From positions 1 through 8,017 of the forward strand of contig JAVERH010000103.1 of the NCBI GenBank assembly GCA_034007245.1: a stretch of DNA of 8,017 bases, read 5' to 3'. Of the stretch, positions 1 to 6,240 are shown piece by piece. The stretch's first letter is position 1, and each line of letters starts with the position of its first letter. This DNA is from Anaerosoma sp034007245 (GTDB lineage Bacteria; Actinomycetota; Coriobacteriia; Anaerosomatales; Anaerosomataceae). The translations under genes were made by a program, and so were the position numbers. The notes under the pieces were generated by a model. That model had not been told where the DNA came from and did not search any database. It saw only the letters and a list, made by a program, of their open reading frames with translations.

Positions 1-106
1 CACCGTAAGCGATCTCGACCGCAGCCCCCGGGCCTCCTCCTCCTGTAGCTTGTACGCCCGATAATGTATCTTATGACATATTTACGTACTTAGCCCTGAT
101 GCCCTG
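1..106. other. Left-edge segment with no assignable gene; AT-rich patch
   Basis: No complete gene is visible here. Positions 61-90 are markedly AT-rich against a GC-rich background, as expected of a promoter, operator or transcription end. Read on the minus strand, positions 33-44 give an AGGAGGAGGAGG run that looks like an extended Shine-Dalgarno sequence, but the only nearby initiator is a CTG at 24-22. A minus-strand frame is open from 81 to the window edge (it includes KLQEEEARGL) with no ATG, GTG or TTG before position 3. On the plus strand a frame entering from the left edge ends at a TAA at 62-64 (last residues SCSLYAR), which could be the tail of a convergent gene. The sequence alone does not decide between these. 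Confidence 0.4.
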
Positions 107-116
107 TCACACAGGG
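102..116 (-). terminator. Short hairpin spanning the stop codon of the small acidic gene
   Basis: The perfect inverted repeat CCCTGT-gtg-ACAGGG has a 6-bp stem and a 3-base loop, and the TGA stop of the 107-418 gene falls across the loop and one arm. No U-run follows on the minus strand, so it is not a textbook intrinsic terminator. It could be a weak pause, a 3'-end stabiliser or chance. It lies next to the AT-rich patch at 61-90. Confidence 0.3.
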
Positions 117-418
117 TCACTTTGCGAGAAGAACCGCTCCTCAAAGTCCGACTTCGTCATATCACGGAGCTCAACCTCACGCTCGTCCGCCCACGCCGCA
201 GCCTCTACAGCATCTTGGAACCGGGCGATCGTTATGGTCTGCTCCTCGTCGTCCAACGCAACCGCCTCGACGACGTACGCACGCTCCTCATCGAGCGGAT
301 CCGACTGCGGACGCCTATACAGTACGTCGTCGCGCCACTCCAGGTTCAGGTCCTCCGTAGTGTCTATCGCCACCACACGAACGCGGTAGAACTCCCCGGC
401 GCTACCGATGATCTTCAT
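107..418 (-). CDS. Small acidic protein of unknown function (103 aa)
   Basis: I do not recognise this protein. It is 103 residues and strongly acidic (about 27 Asp/Glu against about 12 Lys/Arg), with no signal peptide, membrane segment or cysteine, so it is probably cytoplasmic. The first half alternates hydrophobic and polar residues as in beta strands (FYRVRVV, AYVVEAVAL, QTITIARF). The second half (about residues 66-96) looks helical and charged. The start is placed at the ATG at 418 because AAGGAG (425-430) lies 6 bases upstream; an in-frame ATG at 424 touches that ribosome binding site and is unlikely. It begins 13 bases after the stop of the SH3-domain gene, so it is probably the last member of the same transcript. 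High GC at third codon positions and the good ribosome binding site support a real gene; its role is unknown. Confidence 0.75.
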   Translation of the reverse strand: MKIIGSAGEFYRVRVVAIDTTEDLNLEWRDDVLYRRPQSDPLDEERAYVVEAVALDDEEQTITIARFQDAVEAAAWADEREVELRDMTKSDFEERFFSQSDPV

Positions 419-431
419 AAACATCTCCTTC

Positions 432-986
432 TCACGGCGTCACGAGCTCCGTGAAGCTTCCGCCCGCTGCCACCCACCCCTCGGAGCCAGACTCATCCCG
501 CACCCGGTACCATCCGTTCGCTGACTCCAGGTGTGCAAGGATCGCCCCGGTCGGCAACTGCTTGATGACCGCCGAGTCGGTCGAGGCCCCTGCACGCATG
601 TTCAGGTCGTCGACCTTCACACGTACGTATGGCTTATCGGTGGACACGGCTTCCGGCGCTGTTTGCGAGGTCTCGCTCTCGGGCGTTGCGCTCTCGGAGT
701 CCGTCTCTGTGGTAGCCTCTGACTCAGAGTCCACCGTGCCGGTCGGCTCCACTGTGGCTGTCGACTCACCGACCCGGTTCACGCGACCCGATTCGAACTG
801 GAATGCGCTCCACAGCGACAGTGCCACGGTGATCACTGCTATGAGGGCGATCCACGGCACGACGACCCGCACGATACGCACGAGCAGCGGCGGCTCCACC
901 TCGTGGTAGAGCTCCGCATACGGGTCCTGCGGCATCAGACCGCCCACATCGCCGTACCCTCGATCCGACTCGCGGTCTCTCCTCAT
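432..986 (-). CDS. Membrane-anchored SH3-domain protein with Ser/Thr/Glu-rich stalk
   Basis: The protein has 184 residues in three parts: a charged N-terminal segment (1-33, starting MRRDRESDRG) that is probably cytoplasmic; one membrane helix at about 37-59 (VVVPWIALIAVITVALSLW); and a low-complexity Ser/Thr/Glu/Pro stalk at about 66-117 leading to a bacterial SH3 domain at about 119-181. SH3b hallmarks are visible: LNMRAGAS (128-135), a Gly-Trp-Tyr strand (158-160) and GWVAAG (170-175). Bacterial SH3 domains commonly bind cell-wall peptidoglycan or mediate protein contacts outside the cell, so an anchored wall-facing protein is likely. No catalytic domain is attached. The ATG at 986 has GGAGGG (995-1000) 8 bases upstream and overlaps the TGA of the preceding gene in an ATGA, so the two are translationally coupled. 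The link to the upstream amino-acid cluster is unclear. Confidence 0.85.
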   Translation of the reverse strand: MRRDRESDRGYGDVGGLMPQDPYAELYHEVEPPLLVRIVRVVVPWIALIAVITVALSLWSAFQFESGRVNRVGESTATVEPTGTVDSESEATTETDSESATPESETSQTAPEAVSTDKPYVRVKVDDLNMRAGASTDSAVIKQLPTGAILAHLESANGWYRVRDESGSEGWVAAGGSFTELVTP

Positions 987-1522
987 ATGTACAACCCTCC
1001 GCCGTACACAGACGCATCGGTCACCTTATACACTTTTGACATACGCTCTGCTTCGACTGCAGCATCGGCCAACCGGGTCCGCACGGGAGTGATATCCCAC
1101 ACGAGCAGTGCGTCCAATACCGCTTCTCCATTCGCCTCACCCACCGCGCCCGTCTGATCGGCCAGAAGACACGCTGCATCACATAACATATCTGCAAACG
1201 TCCACAGCATTCTTGGCAGCGCGATATCTTTCAGTTCGCCATGCTCGATCCTCATCCGCTCGGCGATCTCCCGGAGTGTCTGACGCTCATCCGACTCCGG
1301 ATGCGTGAACTCGAGCAGCGCTACAGCGTCTCCCTCCGCGAGAGAAGCCACCACCGAATCGGTGGTCTTGAGCGCCGAGACTATCCCCTCTCGGTGACTC
1401 GTGAGCGTGATGATGTACCGCCCTACCTGCCTGCGCCAGGCGACACGCGCCAACACCACAGTGCCCGCGACCAGGACTGCCGCCATGGCACCTATGATCA
1501 TGTAGGGCACATAGTCCTGCAC
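983..1522 (-). CDS. Single-pass membrane protein of unknown function (179 aa)
   Basis: I do not recognise this family. One hydrophobic helix sits at the N-terminus (about 5-27), followed by RVAWRR; by the positive-inside rule the rest (about 150 residues) should be cytoplasmic. That part is mostly helical, carries two cysteines four residues apart (C114, C118) and ends with the unusual tail VYGGGLYI. There is no signal-peptidase or lipobox motif and no known enzyme motif. The GTG start at 1522 is supported by AAGGG (1532-1536) 9 bases upstream. It starts 26 bases after the stop of the CoA ligase gene and its own stop overlaps the next start (ATGA). Coupling to the SH3-domain membrane protein suggests the two may act together, for example as an anchored pair with one domain inside and one outside the cell. 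That is inference. Confidence 0.8.
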   Translation of the reverse strand: MQDYVPYMIIGAMAAVLVAGTVVLARVAWRRQVGRYIITLTSHREGIVSALKTTDSVVASLAEGDAVALLEFTHPESDERQTLREIAERMRIEHGELKDIALPRMLWTFADMLCDAACLLADQTGAVGEANGEAVLDALLVWDITPVRTRLADAAVEAERMSKVYKVTDASVYGGGLYI

Positions 1523-1548
1523 GTAAGGCTACCCTTCGCAGTGTCGCC

Positions 1549-2853
1549 CTAAATCTGTGTTCGATTGTCCACGACGTGGCGAGCTTTACCCACGCTCCGC
1601 TCTATAGTACCAGGCTCAACCAGGATGACCTTCGCCTGAAGTCCGAGCACCGATGCAAGTCTCTCGGCCACTCTACGATTGAATGCGACCATGTCTCGCA
1701 TAACGTCTGAGAAGATCGATGCAGACACCTCGATACGCACTTCGAACGTATCCATGGCACCATCGCGGCCTACCACGATCAGGTAGTGCGGCTCCACGCC
1801 TTCGATGCTCAGCAGTACATCCTCGATCTGGCTCGGGAAGACGTTCACACCCCGGATTATGAGCATATCGTCGGTACGCTTCCGAACCTTGCGCATGCGC
1901 GCGTTCGTGCGACCACAGTCACAGACACTCGTGTCGATGCTCGTGAGGTCGTGCGTGCGGTACCGGAGCACGGGGAACGCTTCTTTGGTGAGAGGCGTGA
2001 TGATGAGCTCACCCTCCCCTCCCTCGGGAACGGGCTCACCGGTCACCGGATCCACAAGCTCGAAGAGGAAGTGATCCTCGGCCATATGCAGGCCGCATTG
2101 ATGCTCGCACTCGCCGCTCACACCGGGACCCATGACCTCCGACAACCCGTAGTTGTCTGTCGCGAGGATCCCCAGCCGCTGTTCGATCTCCTCACGCATC
2201 GCCTCGCCCGACGGCTCTCCGCCAAACAGGCCGAGACGCAAGGATAGCGAATGCATGTCGATACCAGCCTTCTCGGCCACCTCGGCGATATACAGGGCGT
2301 AGCTCGGTGTGCCGACGATAGCGGTCGTACCGAAGTCCTTCATCATCATCAGTTGGCGCTCCGTGTTCCCGGAGCCTGCCGGAAGCACCGTCGCGCCTAT
2401 GCGCTCAAGGCCGTAGTGCATACCCCACCCACCGGTGAACATACCGTAGAGGAAAAGCATCTGCACTCGATCGCGCGCAGTTACTCCGGCGGCCGACGCC
2501 ATACGCGCAGTGAGCTCGGTCCATGTGTTGAGATCACCCTTGGTGTAGCCGACGACGATCGGCTTACCGGTGGTCCCGGATGACGAGTGCACGCGCACGA
2601 CCTGCTCCAGATCGACCGCGAACATGCCGAACGGATAGGTGTCGCGCAGTGCCGTCTTATCCGTGAACGGGAGCAGGCGTACGTCCTCGAGCGTACGGAT
2701 ATCCCGTGGCTTCACACCGCGCATATCGAGCTCCTGGCGGTAGTACGGAACCCGCTCGTAGACCCAGGCGACCGTGGACTGCAGACGCCGCAACTGCAGC
2801 GCAGCAAGTTGCTCCCGGGGCATCGTCTCGTACTCAGCGTTCCAGATCGGCAT
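1549..2853 (-). CDS. paaK: Phenylacetate-CoA ligase family (AMP-forming aryl-CoA ligase)
   Basis: The protein has 434 residues, the usual length for PaaK-type ligases. These join an aryl acid such as phenylacetate or indoleacetate to CoA, using ATP and releasing AMP and pyrophosphate, in the cytoplasm. Visible adenylation motifs: SSSGTTGKP (90-98, phosphate loop), DNYGLSE (233-239), RYRTHD with Asp302, RTDDMLIIRG (from 326, hinge and C-terminal domain) and a C-terminal SVGKARHVV with Lys423, the likely adenylation lysine. Two Cys/His clusters (C249, C253, H256 and C311, C313) might bind a metal. The start at ATG 2853 gives the family-typical MPIWN...ETMPREQL beginning, with AGGGAG (2864-2869) 10 bases upstream; the frame extends further but inside livF. 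It lies 7 bases after livF, hence in the same operon. The exact acid used cannot be told from sequence. Confidence 0.93.
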   Translation of the reverse strand: MPIWNAEYETMPREQLAALQLRRLQSTVAWVYERVPYYRQELDMRGVKPRDIRTLEDVRLLPFTDKTALRDTYPFGMFAVDLEQVVRVHSSSGTTGKPIVVGYTKGDLNTWTELTARMASAAGVTARDRVQMLFLYGMFTGGWGMHYGLERIGATVLPAGSGNTERQLMMMKDFGTTAIVGTPSYALYIAEVAEKAGIDMHSLSLRLGLFGGEPSGEAMREEIEQRLGILATDNYGLSEVMGPGVSGECEHQCGLHMAEDHFLFELVDPVTGEPVPEGGEGELIITPLTKEAFPVLRYRTHDLTSIDTSVCDCGRTNARMRKVRKRTDDMLIIRGVNVFPSQIEDVLLSIEGVEPHYLIVVGRDGAMDTFEVRIEVSASIFSDVMRDMVAFNRRVAERLASVLGLQAKVILVEPGTIERSVGKARHVVDNRTQI

Positions 2854-2860
2854 ACCTGAC

Positions 2861-3595
2861 TCACTCCCTAGTCTCTGGTCGTCCACCAAGATATGCGTGG
2901 CGTACCTGTTCGTCATCCACAAGCTCATCGGCCGGTCCCTCAAGTGCAATTGCGCCGCTGCGCATCACATAGCCACGATCCGCATGCTTGAGCGCCAGAC
3001 GCGCGTCTTGCTCCACCAGTAGGATCGACAGCCCCTCCGCACGAAGTGTGTCGAGAGCCCCGAAGATAGTAGCGATCACGCGCGGCGCCAGGCCGAGGGA
3101 CGGCTCGTCCAGAAGCAGCACTTCCGGGTGACTCATCAGCGCCCTGCCGATCGCAAGCATCTGTTGCTCACCGCCCGATAGTGTCGCAGAAACCTGACTC
3201 CCGCGCTCCGCAAGCACCGGGAGCAGGGTGCGCACCCGTTCGAGATCACCGAGTATGCCAGCGTCACGGGCGGGACGGCTATATGCACCGATCTGCAGGT
3301 TCTCGTCCACGGTGAGTGGACCGAACAGCATCCGCCCCTCGGGTACGAGCGCAAGGCCCTGACGCACGATCCGCTCAGGAGCCATGCCGGCGATCGCTCT
3401 GTCGCCGAGGGTGATCGTGCCTCCGCTCGGAGACAGAAGTCCCGAGACCGCTTTGAGTAACGTCGACTTGCCCGCTCCGTTCGAGCCGATGAGTGTGACC
3501 ATCTCGCCGGAACCCACCCGCAGCGAGATATCACGCAACACGTCCACGCGGCCGTAACCGGCACGAAGCTCGTCGATCCTCAGCTCAGCACCCAA
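2861..3595 (-). CDS. livF: LivF-type ABC transporter ATP-binding protein
   Basis: This is one of the two ATPases of a branched-chain/hydrophobic amino-acid importer (HAAT family), working at the inner face of the membrane with LivG. With the TTG start at 3595 it has 244 residues, close to the family's usual 233-240. Motifs: Walker A GSNGAGKST (37-45), LVPEGRMLF at the Q-loop region (about 83-91), signature LSGGEQQ (139-145), and Walker B with LLLDEP (160-165). In the H-loop position the text is LLVEQD, with Gln in place of His, which is normal for LivF. The TTG is chosen because AGGAG (3606-3610) lies 10 bases upstream. An in-frame ATG at 3640 would add 15 residues and overlap livG by 56 bases, and it lacks a comparable site. 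The gene overlaps the end of livG by 11 bases and ends 7 bases before paaK. Confidence 0.93.
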   Translation of the reverse strand: MGAELRIDELRAGYGRVDVLRDISLRVGSGEMVTLIGSNGAGKSTLLKAVSGLLSPSGGTITLGDRAIAGMAPERIVRQGLALVPEGRMLFGPLTVDENLQIGAYSRPARDAGILGDLERVRTLLPVLAERGSQVSATLSGGEQQMLAIGRALMSHPEVLLLDEPSLGLAPRVIATIFGALDTLRAEGLSILLVEQDARLALKHADRGYVMRSGAIALEGPADELVDDEQVRHAYLGGRPETRE

Positions 3596-4358
3596 CGTCC
3601 GCACACTCCTCACCCAGGTATGCCTCGATGACCTTCGCATCCTTCTGGATCAGAAGCGGTGGCCCCTCCGCGATCTTCGAACCACGATCGAGCACGACGA
3701 TCTCCTCGGCGACCTCCATCACCAGACCCATGTCGTGTTCGACGACAACGAGCGTGACACCGGCATCGCGAATCCTGTACAGCGCTTCGATAAGCGTCTG
3801 TGTCTCGGCGCCATTAAGCCCCGCCGCGGGCTCATCGAGCAACAGCAGTCGAGGGTCGGTGCCAAGAGCCCTCGCGATCTCAAGGAGGCGACGCGTGCCG
3901 TGTGGCATATCGCCCGCCCTGCTGTCAGTGAACTCCTCCACACCGACCAGCCGGAGCAGGTAGCGTGCCCGCTCGGTGGCATCGACTTCACTCACCGAGA
4001 GGCTGATCCGCAACGCAGAACGCACGAAACCACCCGGTACACGCAGATCCGCACCGATACGAACGTTGTCGAGCGCCGATAAGTCCTCGAAGAGCTCGGT
4101 GTTCTGGAACGTGCGCGCCAGGCCTACCCGGACCACCGCATCGGGACGCCTCCCGGTGATCTCATGATCGTCGAAGCGCACACTTCCCGCATCAGGCCTG
4201 TCGAAACCGGTGATGAGGTTGAACAGGGTGCTCTTGCCTGCTCCGTTGGGCCCGATGACCGCCTTGATCGAGCCCTCATGCACATCGAAGGAGACCCCAT
4301 CGACGGCCGTCAGACCACCGAATCGCTTGGTGAGGCCACGTACCGCGAGCAGACTCAT
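3585..4358 (-). CDS. livG: LivG-type ABC transporter ATP-binding protein
   Basis: This is the second ATPase of the importer (257 residues), pairing with LivF to drive transport through LivH and LivM. Motifs: Walker A GPNGAGKST (36-44), Gln85 in the Q-loop (ARTFQN), Walker B LLLLDEPAAGL (171-181) and switch His208 in VVVEHDM. The signature region reads MPHGTRRLLEIARAL (151-165). LivG proteins usually have YGxQRRLEIAR here; the glycine and the LEIAR part are kept but the glutamine is replaced, so this half-site is somewhat diverged while LivF keeps the canonical LSGGEQQ. The ATG at 4358 overlaps the livM stop (ATGA) and is preceded by GGGGGAGG (4366-4373) at 7 bases. The C-terminal tail overlaps the livF start by 11 bases. 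Confidence 0.95.
   Translation of the reverse strand: MSLLAVRGLTKRFGGLTAVDGVSFDVHEGSIKAVIGPNGAGKSTLFNLITGFDRPDAGSVRFDDHEITGRRPDAVVRVGLARTFQNTELFEDLSALDNVRIGADLRVPGGFVRSALRISLSVSEVDATERARYLLRLVGVEEFTDSRAGDMPHGTRRLLEIARALGTDPRLLLLDEPAAGLNGAETQTLIEALYRIRDAGVTLVVVEHDMGLVMEVAEEIVVLDRGSKIAEGPPLLIQKDAKVIEAYLGEECADVGC
3606..3610 (-). promoter_or_regulatory. Ribosome binding site deciding the livF TTG start
   Basis: AGGAG on the minus strand, 10 bases before the TTG at 3595. It lies inside the 3' end of livG, so livF translation depends on ribosomes already moving through livG. A GTG at 3604 abuts it and is too close to be served. Confidence 0.65.
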
Positions 4359-5353
4359 ACGTGTGCCTCCCCCGCTCTACCGGAGCGCAGCCGCTTGAGC
4401 AGCCCACCGATCCCCGCCGGAGCGAGGACCACGACCGCGATCATCGCGATGCCATAGATATCGGTCTCCCAGTTCTGCAACACGGCGACAGTCTCCCTAC
4501 TGAGCCCCGGGATGAGTGCGTCCGCGTACGGCAGCAATGTCAAGGCGACAGCCGCAAGCACCGGCCCGGCGAGCGACCCCGCGCCGCCCACCACGACGGT
4601 GGCGACGTAGATGACCGACTGGTCCAGCCCGAACGTCCCCGGGGAGATGAAACCCACGGAGTGTGCGTAGAGCGCGCCAGCCAGCCCTGCAAGCCCGGCA
4701 GAGAGCGCGAACGTCCGGATCTTCAGACCTGCGGTGTCGATACCACAAGCCAAAGCACCGTTCTCGGTAGCGTGCAGCGCACGCATGGCACGGCCGGGAC
4801 GGCTCCGTAGGATGTTCATGACCAGCAGGACCGTAAGCAGGGCGACGCCCCACACGAGAAGGTAGACAGCGACCGGCGTGTCGAACGAGAAGCCCGCCAC
4901 CTCGGGATACGCAATCCCCCCGAGTCCATCGCTGCCGCCCGTGATGCCCCGTGCCTCCCGAAACACCACGTACATGATCTCGCTGAACCCAAGCGTAGCC
5001 ATGGCCAGATAGTGCCCGCGCAGCCGGAGCGCAGGCATTGCGAGAACGAACCCCCCCGCCGCCGCCAGCGCCGTGCCCACCGCCACACCCACCAACCACG
5101 GCAGGTGGACCTGACCGACACAGTAGGCAGACGTGTAAGCCCCGATGCCGACAAAGGCCGCATGTCCCATGGAAATCTGCCCTGCGTGACCGAAGAGCAA
5201 CGCCAGGCCGGCGATGACGATAACGTTCACCCCTACGTACACGAGCACTTTGAGTATGTAGCGGTCGGCACTCAGAAGCGGCACGGCGGCCACCAGCACC
5301 GCAGCGATCGTGATGGCTACATACGACATGACTCCGGACTTGAGTCGCGTCAT
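4355..5353 (-). CDS. livM: LivM-type ABC transporter permease
   Basis: Integral membrane permease that forms the translocation path with LivH. From ATG 5353 it has 332 residues. It is rich in membrane helices, and the family markers are present: LLFGHAGQISMGHAAFVGIGAY (in the region of residues 52-73), RLRGHYLAMATLGF (111-124), GITGGSDGL (136-144) and the cytoplasmic coupling loop GRAMRALHATENGALACGID (187-206), which contacts the ATPases. A GTG at 5362 overlapping the livH stop is an alternative start (335 residues), but AAGGTG (5362-5367) would then lie on the start codon itself. The same site is 8 bases from the ATG at 5353, which is therefore preferred. The gene follows livH by 5 bases on this reading and overlaps livG by 4. 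Confidence 0.94.
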   Translation of the reverse strand: MTRLKSGVMSYVAITIAAVLVAAVPLLSADRYILKVLVYVGVNVIVIAGLALLFGHAGQISMGHAAFVGIGAYTSAYCVGQVHLPWLVGVAVGTALAAAGGFVLAMPALRLRGHYLAMATLGFSEIMYVVFREARGITGGSDGLGGIAYPEVAGFSFDTPVAVYLLVWGVALLTVLLVMNILRSRPGRAMRALHATENGALACGIDTAGLKIRTFALSAGLAGLAGALYAHSVGFISPGTFGLDQSVIYVATVVVGGAGSLAGPVLAAVALTLLPYADALIPGLSRETVAVLQNWETDIYGIAMIAVVVLAPAGIGGLLKRLRSGRAGEAHV

Positions 5354-5358
5354 CCCGA

Positions 5359-6237
5359 TCACACCTTCTCTCTGCGCTTCGAGCCGAACAGCCCTTGCGG
5401 CCGCACGAAGAGCACTATCAAGAGAACCAGTAGCGAGATGGCATCTTTGTATGCAGAGGAGATGAACGCAACGGATAGACTCTCAAGGAGTCCGAGGACC
5501 AGACCACCGATGACCGCGGCCAGCGGATTCCCAAGCCCACCAAGGATCGCGGCCGCAAAGCCCTTCACGCCGATGACGGCGCCCGCATCCCATGAGGTTT
5601 GCGTGAGCGGCGTGACAGCGAACCCGCCAAGTGCACCGAGCGCAGCAGCGATGCCGAAGCTGATCATCACCACACGCGCGGTGTCGACGCCCATGAGCCT
5701 GGCGGCGTCATGACTGATAGAGCACGCCCGCATCGCATGGCCGAGCCTGGTCTTCCGATAGAGCCACCAGAGTGCCAGAACAGCCACCACAGTGAGGCCC
5801 CACACCCAGAGTGCCTGACGCTCGACAGCGGCACCCACGATGTCGATCGAGGGCCCCGGCGTGAACTCGGGAAGACTCAATTCGTCCGGGCCGAAGAGGT
5901 GCCGCGCGAGCGACTTCATCACCATCGAGCCACCAATGGTGATGATCACGAGCACGAGCGGGTTGGCGGAACGCTGTCGCCTAAGCGCGAACCGCTCGAA
6001 GACGATGCCGAGACCCGCAGTCGCGACGACAGCCGCGATGCCCGCTACGGGCAGCGGGAGCCCCAGGCTGTAGAACCACACCGACAGTACGCCCCCGAGC
6101 ATGAAGAACTCGCCCTGGGCGAAGTTGATGATGCCCGTCGAAGCGTAGACCACGCTGAACCCCAGCGCGACCAGAGCATAGATAGAACCGCTCTTGAGAC
6201 CCGCTATGACGTACTGGATGAACTCCGCTGCTTCCAT
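5359..6237 (-). CDS. livH: LivH-type ABC transporter permease
   Basis: Partner permease of LivM (292 residues, normal length). Multiple hydrophobic helices are evident. Family motifs: INFAQGEFFMLGG (37-49), the coupling loop TRLGHAMRACSISHDAARLM (163-182), which docks onto LivG/LivF, and VKGFAAAILGGLGNPLAAVIGG (223-245 region). It ends with the usual PQGLFGSKRREKV basic tail. The ATG at 6237 is 3 bases after the livK stop. The ribosome binding site is weak (GGGTGGA, 6248-6254, 10 bases away), so livH may depend largely on ribosomes finishing livK. Confidence 0.95.
   Translation of the reverse strand: MEAAEFIQYVIAGLKSGSIYALVALGFSVVYASTGIINFAQGEFFMLGGVLSVWFYSLGLPLPVAGIAAVVATAGLGIVFERFALRRQRSANPLVLVIITIGGSMVMKSLARHLFGPDELSLPEFTPGPSIDIVGAAVERQALWVWGLTVVAVLALWWLYRKTRLGHAMRACSISHDAARLMGVDTARVVMISFGIAAALGALGGFAVTPLTQTSWDAGAVIGVKGFAAAILGGLGNPLAAVIGGLVLGLLESLSVAFISSAYKDAISLLVLLIVLFVRPQGLFGSKRREKV
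5362..5369 (-). promoter_or_regulatory. Ribosome binding site deciding the livM start
   Basis: AGAAGGTG on the minus strand, inside the last codons of livH, ends 8 bases before the ATG at 5353. It overlaps the alternative GTG at 5362, which argues for the ATG as the true start. Confidence 0.55.
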
Positions 6238-6240
6238 TCG

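Noticed and set aside
640..790. Ser/Thr/Glu-rich stretch seen as a possible DNA tandem repeat
   Set aside because: The repetition is at the amino-acid level with varied codons and no fixed period; it is a low-complexity stalk in the SH3 protein.
1523..1548. Gap between paaK and the 179-residue protein as a possible terminator or promoter
   Set aside because: Only 26 bases, without an inverted repeat with T-run or a recognisable promoter; it holds little beyond the ribosome binding site.
2854..2949. N-terminal extension of paaK to ATG 2949
   Set aside because: It would overlap livF by 89 bases, lacks PaaK similarity in the added residues, and ATG 2853 has a good ribosome binding site and the family-typical beginning.
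5012..5713. Plus-strand open frame of 233 codons opposite livM and livH
   Set aside because: Antisense to conserved permease motifs; Pro/His/Arg/Ser-rich translation without domains.
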